Below, one piece after another: positions 21,674-33,200 of a stretch of 64,000 bases of DNA. Each line of letters opens with the position of its first letter. The stretch's first letter is position 1. A program made the position numbers and the translations under genes. Below the pieces are notes generated by a model. That model saw nothing but the letters and a program-made list of their open reading frames with translations, did no database searches and had not been told where the DNA came from. The DNA comes from Diphasiastrum complanatum (taxonomy: Eukaryota > Streptophyta > Lycopodiopsida > Lycopodiales > Lycopodiaceae): contig CM055110.1 in assembly GCA_029204225.1 (NCBI GenBank), forward strand, positions 19,884,410 through 19,948,409, given 5' to 3'.

Positions 21674-24600
21674 TCCTCCTCCATGGATGAAGCTGCTCCT
21701 CGCTGCATCTTGAGGCTGTTCGTTGAAGCCTGAGGCATCGCTGCCAGCCCTCCCTCCATCGCTGCCAGCCCTCTCTCTCTGGCCAGCGATGGCCCCTCCT
21801 TGTGCTGCCCGTAGGACAGTCCTACCCTACCTCACCCCCTCCCCTCGTTACCTCACCCACCCCCCTCGCTACCTCACCCACCCCCTCCCTTGCTGCTACC
21901 TCACCCATCCCCCTCACTACCTCACCCATCCCCTCACCCACCCCCCTCGTTACATCCCCCATCCCCGTCGCTGCTACATCACCCATCCCCCTCGCTACCT
22001 CACCCATCTCCCCCCATGCTACCTTACCCACCCCTCCCCTCGCTACCTCTACCTCACCCATCTCCCTCCACGCTGCTGCTGCCACCTCAGCATTACTCCT
22101 CGCTGCGGCTGCCAAGAATGGTGCTTCTGCCAAGAATGGCACCCTCGCTGATGAGATGCCTGCTGGTCTATTTGCGGCTGACGTGGATGATGGCACCCCC
22201 CTCCACCTCGTCCCTCTTCTCTTCTTCTTCTTCTTTCACTCCTCTCACTACTTCTCCCCTCTCTCTTTCATCCTCCTCTTCGGCACCGTCCTCACACCAA
22301 TCCACAGCTCCTGCCACCGCACCCATTCCCTACACTCCAAATCAGTTGAACTCTTTTCCTCTTGCGAAGCTGACCAAATGAGAGCAGATTTCCAGCTCTT
22401 AAAGCAAGAACTTACACAGTTGAAAGAGGTAGTGGTCTCCTTAGTAAAGGAAAAGAACCTGTTGCAGTCCAAAGTCGCCTCATTGGAGCACGCGATCAAC
22501 ACTAGGCAAGTTGCAGCCTCGGAAACACACACCACCATGATACGGGAGCTCGAGCACAAAATTGAACAGCATAGAGATTCATGGGCAGCAGTCTTGAAGA
22601 AAGGCACCATACTTAGCACCCCCATTTCCTCAGTTATCTCAGCCACCTTTTGGGAAGAGCGGTCAAGGGAGCAAAAAGCTCATAACATTAGGGTTCGTGG
22701 GATACCGGACACACAGGATGTCATTGCCGAAGCTACGAGATTTCTCGAGACCACTCTAGGACATGTGACAGATGGGCTAGATACAGCTTGGAGGACCTCC
22801 AGGGATGCAGCTACACTGATCATCTGCTTCACATCCCTACACAGCCGTAGAGAGGCCTTACGCTGTAGAGCCCAGTTACGTGGCACTGGCATATTTAGAC
22901 GACGATCTTACCTATTGTTTTTTATGGAGACTCAGGAGAGCCAGGTGCGCGGTATACCCACCTTTCCGGGATACAGAGGGGATTCAGTATATAGATCTGA
23001 GACTAGATCAGCCACAGTGGCCGTGGTTCGGGAGGAGTGGCTTGTCTCTACAGAGAGTCCCTTCGTCAGATGTTTGAGTTCGTCAGGCATGATGAGCATG
23101 CACGGTATATTTGGCTTTGTATCACAGGACGAGTGATTGGTTTGGACAGGAACGTCTTCATTGCAGCCTGCTATTTTCCTCCAGAGTCCTCCTCCTTTGT
23201 TGAGGGTGTTGGCTTACCTTATTTGGACATTTCAGTGGATATCATCAGATTTGCAGAGCAGGGGCATATTTTCCTCACTGGGGATTTTAATGCTCGGACA
23301 ACTTCACGACAGACAGAGTTCCATGATGCTACAGATCAGATGCGAGTTCATGCCCTAGATAGTGACATCTTGGGGATCACCAGGATTTCCGATGATGGAC
23401 CGGGACCTATTACTTCATATGGTGAGTACCTATTGCAGTTTGGTGAGGCACATGAGTTAGCCATTTATAATGGCCTACCTCACTGGCTTAACACAGTCCA
23501 TGCTTCCCCGTGCACCCAAATACACCTTCCACCCCCTCTCTACCCCACTCTACTAGGAATTCCTCACCTCCTTACTTCACTCTTTTTCACACAATGAATC
23601 ATTGGAATTACAAGCCGCCTTCCTCACCACTTGTCTCCACTCTGTGGCTACTTTGGCTTTCCCCTCTAAACCTCATAAACACAAACTAGTCCATCCACGA
23701 TCATCCCGACCTTTCCATCCACCGTGGTATGACGCGGAATGTCGCCTGTCACACATGCTCGTTTCCATGCCCGCCATCTCCTCCGCTCTTCACGGCAATT
23801 GTACAACCGCACACCCCGTCTCAAAGAACGTGCCTATGACGACTCCGAAGGAAACCGTCTTGTGAACCTCCTCAGCTCCTCCTTTGGTGCCTTTTAGAGC
23901 GAGTTTATCCCTCGTGCCCCTCCCCCTCTTTTGGACAATTTACATATTTGGACCAACTATGCTACCCAACTTTACACAATACCCACTGATACGCCCATCT
24001 CCATCTCTCTTCGACCTTCAAACTTCACCTTCTTCACCCCTGGCTTGGTTCGGGCAGCAATCAAAAAGCTGAAAACCCACCGCACCAGAGACATTGAAGA
24101 TCTTGAGTCTGAGCTACTGATTCACAGCCCCGATACCCTTGCCCCTACATTATCCACTCTCCTTAACCATGCTGTTGTTCAGGGCTTCCCATCCTCTTGG
24201 TGCACCAACATCATACATCCTATTTATAAAAACGGTGACCCCATGGTACCTGGTAATTACCGCACTATTATGATTGGACATGTCCTCGCGAAGATATATG
24301 GCGTCATCCTCCAGTCTGCAGTTGGCTCAGAAGCAGTGTCATACCCATGACTGGTCTCGGGTAGCGTGTCCACGCTAGGGATCAGTACACCAACAACCCG
24401 TAAGTTATTTGTGACTATAAGGGAATTGGGGCCCTTAAGTGTACATGGTCATAATTAATGGTTGTAGGCCTAAACACTTGATGGTGGATTGGTATGGGTC
24501 TATCAGTGAGTCATTGGGGAACTGGATGACGTGGCCCAGATAGGCTGCAGAGGTGTCTAGTGAGGTGTCACAATGCACTACTAGTGGTGCATGGGCCTTG

Positions 24601-27196
24601 GAGGGTATAAGTATACCTATTGGGCTCTCACTAGTGTATGCTTGATAGCATGACTGGTGGCAGGATGGTGCTGGTGTGATGCCTCATTCCTCTCTGAGTG
24701 ATTGATCCATAGCTTGGGGGCTAGATCCGTTCGATCTAGGTTTGGTTGGGTTGGTTTGTCCACCATCAGGTTCCTTTGTGTTGCTTGTAATATGGAATGC
24801 TTAGAATAGGATCCTTGGATTGAGGTCTTTATATTGGTATTAGAGTTCAGATTCTAGTTATACTTGATCGGTTAAAAGAAGGATTACCTACAAGATCAGA
24901 AGATCAATTAGATATCTACTCATATTTTCTCCTCGGAGAGGTAATCACCTTGATGGAGATTGGGTTATAGTAAGCATTTGGCTACCGGTTATAGCCCGTG
25001 CGTGCTTACATATAGTTTTGAACCTATATCACCCATTGCGGTAGAGACTCAGGCGTTCTAGTTTCAGAAAGTAGTGGATTTCCTACATGATATGCAGGAA
25101 ATGCTACAAATTGCACGTGAGAATGTCTAGTGTATCCAGGATGGGGACCGACATTATGCAAGTCTGAAAAGATCACCGAGAGACTTCCAAGTGGGGGATT
25201 GGGGATTTTTTTGACTCAAGTGTAATGCGTACCAGCAAGCATTATAAGTGGTCCCCTAGACATACAGGACCGTTTAAGATCTTGTAAAAGATTGGATCCT
25301 TAGCTTACCAATTGGAACTCCCGGAAGGATCGCAAGTGCATCCCGTATTTCTCGTAAATTGTCTCTGAAAGAGTCTATGTGAAGGAGAGCATCTTGGATC
25401 TGGAGATCAATTGGACCTGTTGGATGAATCATCGGATGTATCTCGTCTTGAACCTGAAAAGATCTTGGATAGTTACCGAGCATCTGGTTCAATAGAAGGG
25501 ATGTACGGACGATGATGATTTTTGGGAACAGGAAGGAAGCTTAAGGAGGAACTTTCCCAGTTTCAAGTTTTGAGGACAGAACTTGAATAAGGGGGGAAGA
25601 ATGTCATGCCCATGATTGGTCTCGGGTAGCGTGTCCACGCTAGGGATCAGTAGACCAACAACCCGTAATTAATTGTGACAATAAGGGAATTGGGGCCCTT
25701 AAGTGTACATGGTCATAATTAATGGTTGTAGGCCTAAACACTTGATGGTGGATTGGTATGGGTCTATCAGCGAGTCATTGGGGAACTGGATGACGTGGCC
25801 CAGATAGGCTGCAGAGGTGTCCAGTGAGGTGTCACAGTGCACTACTAGTGGTGCATGGGCCTTGGAGGGTATAAGTATACCTATTGGGCTCTCACTAGTG
25901 TATGCTTGATAGCATGACCGGTGGCAGGATGCTGCTGGTGTGATGCCTCATTTCTCTCTGAGTGATTGATCCATAGCTTGGGGGCTAGATCCGTTCGATC
26001 TAGGTTTGGTTGGGTTGGTTTGTCCACCATCAGGTTCCTTTGTGTTGCTTGTGATTGGCATGCTTAGAATAGGATGCTTGGATTGAGGTCTTTATAAGCA
26101 GAGTCCAGGAGATTACATCCTTTGGGTCAGGCAGGGTTCTGCGCTCATTATTCCACTACAGATCACATATTCACACTCTGAGCCATCATTGAGGAAGCTA
26201 GACACAGGAAAGAAAAGGTTTACTGTTGTTTTGTGGACTTCAGGATAGCCTTTGATTTTGTTCCACGCTCTTTACTTATCACTCCGAGACCTAGGTTTCT
26301 CTACAGATATTATTCTAGACGTCATGGCTCTCTATGAGAGGGTTTTGGGTTGCTTTCGTCATGGTAGTGGCATTTCTGAGCAGATCTGGAGTACTATTGG
26401 GGTTAAGTAGGGATGCTCTCTCTCACCAGTTCTCTTTGGATTATATATTGACGAGCTAGAGCAGGTCATCTCTCAGTGTGGGGACGGTTGTCGGCTAGGA
26501 GACGTTTTGATTGCCATCCTTCTCTATGCGGATGATGTGGTACTAGTCTCCCGTTCCAAAGAGGGATTACAGAGACAATTGGACTGTTTACACACTTTTT
26601 GTACTCAGTGGGGTTTAGGGGTGAACCTCTCACAGACCAAAGTTATGGTCTTCAATACCTCTTAGGCCTTCATGCAGCGCCAGGAGCTTACCTTCGATGG
26701 ACAGTCCCTCGTACACTTACCTGGGCGTGCTCTTCTTTGGTCCTACCTTCAATATGAGGCAGGCGACTACTTCTAGACTTGGGAAGGGCCACTCTTCCAG
26801 CTAAGTCTATTTGGGATGCCCCGAGTAACACCTCACTGATGTCAGAGACAGTGTATCACTCATAGTCATGCAGCAGTTCACACTTCTCGCCTTGTTACGA
26901 GAGCACACAGTTTTCACCCTCCTAGACGACGTCAGCGACGGTCCATACCTCCTGATACAACTCGTATTACGTCTTTTTTCAGCAACAACACTATCTGATA
27001 CTACTCTACTCCTGGCAGCTATTCTTGCTCCCACTTATGGACAGTTGGCAGTTTGTAGTTTACAGTTATATTACTCATTTCTCTTTTATGCATAGTTTTT
27101 CTTGGAGATGTTTATATACGCTCCCATGGTTTTCACATACTTGACATGTACTCCTTTTGGTCTTATATGCATTTTGGCATGGAAAAGACATTAATA

Positions 27197-27285
<89 letters not shown>

Positions 27286-30200
27286 TAAATAGTGTCTCCA
27301 CACATTCACCATCGCAAAAAGTTTTTTTTCCTGAGTGAGTGCTGATTTTGAATTGTTTCATGTACTTATCAAATTGGTTTTAAGTGGTGATGTGAATGTA
27401 ATTTGTAGTGACAGGAAGGTAATTCTCCTATTTGATTGGCTTGATGCTCTCTTGGCTACTTATTTCAAACGTCTTGGTTTTTGTGATATTTATCCTACTA
27501 CCCTCTTCTATTTGCCATCAAGTTTATTCTCTAGTTGACCAATGCCTTTATCGTTATGGGGCTCTTTGCATTTCTACTACTTTGGATTTGTGATCCAAAC
27601 TTCTATTTCTATTGGCCACATATGAAAACCAGTTTAACCATTCTTGTCCAATCTTGTACTTTTTGCACTCCCAAAAAGTATTCCCGTTCAAGACTTACGG
27701 TTTTTTTCAGCATTGTCCTATCCCTTAGATTGATGGATTTTATTTTTTTGTAGTTGATCATATCTAAAAATTGCACACTTTATTCCTATCGAGCCTACAC
27801 TTACATCTGAGCAATGTGCTCCCATTTCTTATCTAAAAATTTTTGATTACACATCCTACCTCATCCTATCCTTAGTTATTGTGATGCACATTTTACTTCT
27901 ATTTTGAGGAAAGAGCTTATGTGTATTTTAGATATTTGGATTCTTATAGGTATCACTTATCATTCATTTATTGAGGCTTTAAATTGTGTTTTAGAGAATT
28001 ATTTATGTAACTTTAACTCACCTTTTGGCTGAGATTGGGCTAGTTATAGACTTGCATAAATGACTATAATAGACAATCAAGCAATCTCCCATGAAGAATG
28101 ACCAAGAGCATTTAATATAGTCAATGGCTAAAGCTCTACAAGTAGTAGCATATTCTCCCACGAAGAGCAAGCAATACCAATAAGATGAACAATCAATGAA
28201 TCACTAATGTCTAAATGACAGCCCTATATATGCTATTTGGAGGCAAGGTGGAACCTTCTAGAGATTAGGGCAACTTAGGGTACATGGGTTCTATAAGAAC
28301 ATCCCCTTAATGGTAACACTAAACCCTAAAAATTAGAAGAAAGGCCCCAAGCAATAGCTTTGGTAATAGCCAACCATTAAACTAGCTCAAAAGGAAAATG
28401 CATGAGGAGAAAATGCATGCACCAATGAAGACTTTGAAGGAGAGGACATAAGTCGTCACAACAAGTATTCCCTAAGCAACACACAAATATCCACAAAGCA
28501 TAGTACATTAACTGTAAATCATGCTGTAAATGTATCTCCAATGTAGTGGACAAAATGATACTACTATAAGCTGATGTATCTAAGATAGATGCAAAAAATA
28601 AAGAAGACCAGAGCGATCATGTAACTCACTCATTGTGGTCTAATAGCCCAAGAATGCCATAAAAAAGTGTCATCATGCAGGACACCCCAACAAATGAGAT
28701 ATGCCTGATCAGACCAGTTGGTGTAGACAATTTTGATGCACGTGGGTGAGTCGAGAATGACTCTATGAATGGGCGGTAATAAAAACGCTCGTTACTTGAT
28801 GTTGTGCGATCACCTTACGGCTAAGTAGAATCACTAAATTGGTATCAGAGCCACTACTTTTCATGTATGAGGCACATAAGTTTTTATCGTTTTTTTGGTT
28901 ACTACAAATTTTCATCTCTTACTTAGTGGTCCATAAATCCTTAGTTGTGAACTTGAATTTCATAGCTTTTGGTTTGAAAAACTTGATGTGAAATTTCTAG
29001 TCTCAACGAAGGTTTGGTTTGCTTAAATCTATGTGATAGATATTTTAGACCACAATATAAAGTCTGTTTTATCATGGCTCCCGGTTTGTTATGGGTTTTT
29101 TCCAAACTTTACAAGGCTGGTAGGCTAGCAAAACAATTTTACAACCTATAGATTTTTATAATATGAAGCAAATGTTGACTACAACCTTTTCTTCAAAAGG
29201 TTATTCTTAACCTTAGAAAACTTGGGGTCACAAAAAAACCACATAAGGTACAAATTCAATAAAAGTTAAACTTTAGAAAAGTTTTTTTTTTTTTTTTTTT
29301 GGGGGGGGAGGGTTACTCTACCTCGGCTAGCAACAAATGACTATTTGCTACCTGGAAACTTCTTATAACACCCCACCATACAGTTCGTATGGACTGGGCA
29401 GGAGGTAATATTTGTATCATATTTGCATGTTCATTCCGGAACGTGTTTCAGGATTCTGTCCTAAAATACAACAAAACATAATTTTTTCTTTTTTCATTTT
29501 TGCAATATAGGGGGTTCAAAATGGATTGTTTTTTAAATGGGGAATTTATTTTTCAAATTTCTTTAAGCACTATGCCAAATATTTGTAACTTTATAGGCCC
29601 TATTTTTGCCATATAATATGCACAATATACAATTGGCAATGAAATTGCAAAAGGCCGATGATATTGTCTAGTTTACTAGACACATTGCTAGATACTATGC
29701 CAATGAAGTTGTTGAAAGCCAGTGATACTACCAGATACTATGCACATTGTACAATAGGTGGTGAAATTGCCAGTGAAATTGACATCCATGAAGCTTGACC
29801 TACATCACACTGTATAGTTGCCAATTGTCGGTCCCCGTCCTATGATAACCTATCCCATACCATCGGAGATCACACTTGGCTCTCACTAGCACTCATCTCC
29901 ATGGCTAGAGATGCATTTTGGCTCACACGTGTTCATACCAGCCACCCACTCCTTGGGTAGATTCAATGAATAGTAAAGAGCTGTCCCACCTCCATATACG
30001 TAGTACAAGTGGGTCTCACTAAATCTGAAACAGGGCAGCCTGAGGTGCTGACACATGGCACTAACCTTGTTGACAATGCTGACCTAGCATTCCGCCTCAT
30101 GGCGAGGCTGTCACGTCAAGACATACTATTATGGTACATAACATCTTTCACATTATGTTAAAGTTGGGTGTGCATTTGGGTACTGTTAAATCTTGTGGCT

Positions 30201-33200
30201 ATAGTTGTTTAATGGTGGTAAAGTAAAAAGTAGTCAAAGAAATAAAGGGCAATAAACCATAGGATACAGGTGTTTCCTATAGTCATCCTGCCACAAAGTT
30301 TATTTTCATTGGTACATGGCACATGCCTTCATTAGAGATAGAATTCAATTAGATCAATACTCAACATAGTTGTTGCATTTGTGCCAAAGATTAATTGATG
30401 CTTGCGTGCTAAAGTCTAATCTCAACATTCCTTGGGGTTGCTATGCTCTGCCAGGTGCCCAGTGGACAGGCATTGTGACAACCATTGCCGTCGAGATGTT
30501 GAGGTCCAAAATAGTAGAGGCTGTTGTTTGTGTACAAAGGTACATAGATTTGTCCCAAATTTTGCATGTTTTGATTAAAAGAATTGTAAGTTAGTGTGTC
30601 TTCTGGTGAGTGGATATTTTTGTGTAGCTTTTCTATGTGCATGAGATATGTAAAATTGTGCAGTGATCCGAATGACCGCTTCACTCCTATTCCAGTACTC
30701 GCACGGTAAGTATATAATCAAATGCTTCAACACTTTGCATGGTTGTGTGGGTTTTGCTTCTTGCATCATAATTTCGAAGCTCCTTGCAGTACACCGGAAG
30801 AAGTTTTGGCAGCAAAAGGAGTGAAGCCAACTTTGTCACCTAATTTGAACACTTTGGCACTCGTTGAGGTGTGTAATCTCTAAACTGTGCTCCATCTTTG
30901 GACAGCATGTGTAGAGTATGCGAGGAATCCGGCCATTCAATGGCAGAAATACATTGATGATGAACATGAATGTTGTGAAAATGGTATCTTTATTTGCTAT
31001 TACCACAAAGATAGCTTTACGTACAAAATGGTGAAATAAAAATTGCATGCTTACTTGACATCTGCATAAAAATTCAAAGTTCTTATATTTTTATAAAGTG
31101 CTTTTGTTGGTTACACAGCTGTAGGCTCAATCTTCGAATGGAAGTAATTGTAGTATGTTAAAATAAACCTAGCTTTGATCTTCGTTTTCTGATAAAATGT
31201 GCTGAGACGCAATTCTATAATTTGCAAAAGATGAACTGTAAGCTTCTACAACAGACATCAGAAATTCATATTACATAAATCTTGAGCTGAATGCTAGGGC
31301 CGATAGTAGCAAAAGGATCTAGGAATCTGCCATGGAATTTACATAGCAGCTTGAAGGTTATCACAAAGGATTCAAGGCTATTTTACCAATATCATATCAG
31401 ATGTTTTACATGGCTTTTTAAAGGGATTGAGCTGTATAATAGCATGAAGACACCCATGCAAAGGGCCACATCTTTTTGCTTTGACAAAGTGAAAGAAACT
31501 GTGAAAAGGCTGGTATGACTGTGTTAATTAGTCGACCTTTTTTGTTGTTGACCTAAGAACTATAAGAGAAACAAGACCTACTATACTTACTGCTTTAAGT
31601 TAGGGATTTTTGTCAAGAATAGTAGTGTTTTAACTTGGTTTTGTTATATTTTATCAACTACTGAATGATATCAGCTGAAATGTGCATCACTCTTTGTAGA
31701 AACCAAGCATATCTCCTTTTTCATCCAGGCTGCAGGTGTAAAGCGGCTTTTATTCTGTGGAGTAGGCTGTCAAGTCCAAGGTGTTTAGACTATCTTGTGC
31801 TGTGCAATCTTGGATTAGGAAGGTAGCTGTTGAGGTCATACTTTAAGGTCTGTGCTATACATTTGCAACAAGCTATTTCTAACATGTGTTGGTTGTGGAC
31901 GTATATCCTGCCTATGCTCCCCATCAAGAGACAAAGAATCAACTGGTATTCCGGCTTTCCTGTTCTAACTATCTCAGCTTCTCTTGATGATCTTGCAGCA
32001 CTGAGGGCAGTAGAACAGTACCTGGGTTTGGAGAAGCTATACGTTCTAGGCACTAATTGTGGTAAGTGATGAGAAGATACAATCAGCAGATGATTTTCGT
32101 GTTGTTACCAAAAGTAGTCTTGATCATTGTGTTTCTTGAAACTCGAAACTTCTTATTTGCATCCATTTCTATCTTTGTGAAAAATGTATGCATGACTTTG
32201 AAAGATCTTGCTATGAGATTTGGATACCATCTTGCCATTCACGGTAGGAAATAACATATTCCATTACCCTTCCTGAATTATCATTTTTCCTCTGTATATC
32301 TTTTGATTGACAACTTTTTAGCATCATTTTCCGGCTTCTTGTACTTTCAGTATGCATCATGTTTTGAAGAACTTCGACTATCCAGAAATTCACTTATGCT
32401 TCCTTATAGTCGGGCTTTCATAGTTTAATACCAATTCACCGCAACAATCTCATGGCAAAGTCTCTATAATGTCGGTTTCTGCATCTATGAGAGAATAGAA
32501 ATTTTTTAAGTTTTATATCATAGAAATTTTTAAGTTCTTGCAAATGGATCTACTAGTTCAATAATTAGCATGTCCAGAGAACACAACAGCTTGCTGGTGG
32601 GTCCTTATTATGTATTGAGGGTATGTTCCAGTTTAGAGCTTTTGGTCGTCTCAAAGTGAATGGGAAACACCATAGAGCATAACTTTATTTTGAATTTTGT
32701 CCCGTTGCCTGCCTCATCATATTTTGAAGACACAATAATTTGAGCCTATCCATAAGATAAATGACATTCTTTTGCAATCTCTGTACGCGAATCATCCATG
32801 TAGGTCTAACCCCTCAGTGTTTGCAGTTCTTCATACTGACTTTCTAACAATATGCAAGTGCTGGGAACTAGACATGTATGGATTGGTTGTGACTAGATTG
32901 TATTTGTTTCTGTAGCAAATCTGAATCACTCTAACTATAGTTCTGGGGAACTTTTTCCACTTGGGAGGTTCAGACCCCCAAAAAACAGGAAGTGAGAAAG
33001 AGGAGATGAGCCTATCGAATTGAAACATCAAAATTTTAAATAATTTTATCCAAATAACACTTAGGTAAATTAATATATCAAAAATAGGTTTACCTAGAAG
33101 AGAAATTTGTTTTCTCAATAGGAAACTCATTTCCCAGTTGCAAACGTGCTTCATAATGCTCATGTTTTGGGAAATGCCATTCCCAAGTGGGAGAAGGTGC

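Larger units (their letters stand above)
24337..26096 (+). mobile_element. Non-autonomous Ty3/gypsy derivative nested in a LINE
   Basis: 1,760 bp with LTRs 24337-24833 and 25602-26096 (497 and 495 bp, about 97 percent alike by eye). Target duplication AGCAG (24332-24336 and 26097-26101). Primer site TTGGTATTAGAGTTCAG follows the left LTR; polypurine tract AAGGGGGGAAGAA (25589-25601) precedes the right LTR. The 768-bp interior keeps only a scrap of the integrase tail ([36 protein letters not shown], with one stop). It must have moved using proteins from another element. LTR ends are TG...TA. Confidence 0.93.
21669..27282 (+). mobile_element. LINE, split at 24337 by a gypsy derivative
   Basis: The 5' half is 21669-24336 and the 3' half 26102-27282. 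The halves join perfectly once the insertion and one AGCAG are removed, and match the uninterrupted sequence of the related LINE (inverted) at 54180-54230. The order is Pro-rich ORF1 N-terminus, coiled coil, RRM-like ORF1 domain, endonuclease, RT and C-terminus, with internal deletions and stops. The 3'UTR has CATACTTGACATGTAC, hairpin ATGC-ATTTTG-GCAT (27167-27180), ACATTAATAAAGC and an 83-bp CT tail. Confidence 0.88.
4972..30454 (+). other. HCAR giant intron (25.5 kb)
   Basis: Bounded by the exon b donor and the exon c acceptor with a matching phase-1 split Gly. It contains at least five LINE fragments, two LTR elements with paired LTRs, several LTR fragments, a hAT relic and a copia scrap, on both strands. 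The size is read directly from the splice sites and assumes the assembly is contiguous. Confidence 0.88.

Noticed and set aside
27200-27282. Regular CT repeats as an independent microsatellite locus
   Set aside because: Each such tract follows the same LINE 3'UTR consensus, so it is an element tail.
28839-28851. TGGTATCAGAGCC as part of a tRNA gene
   Set aside because: No cloverleaf around it; it is the complement of the initiator tRNA 3' end, i.e. a retrotransposon primer site.
30370-30684. Single ORFs around HCAR exons c and d (74 and 91 codons)
   Set aside because: The plus-strand one includes real exon c but reads through splice sites; the minus-strand one is a shadow.
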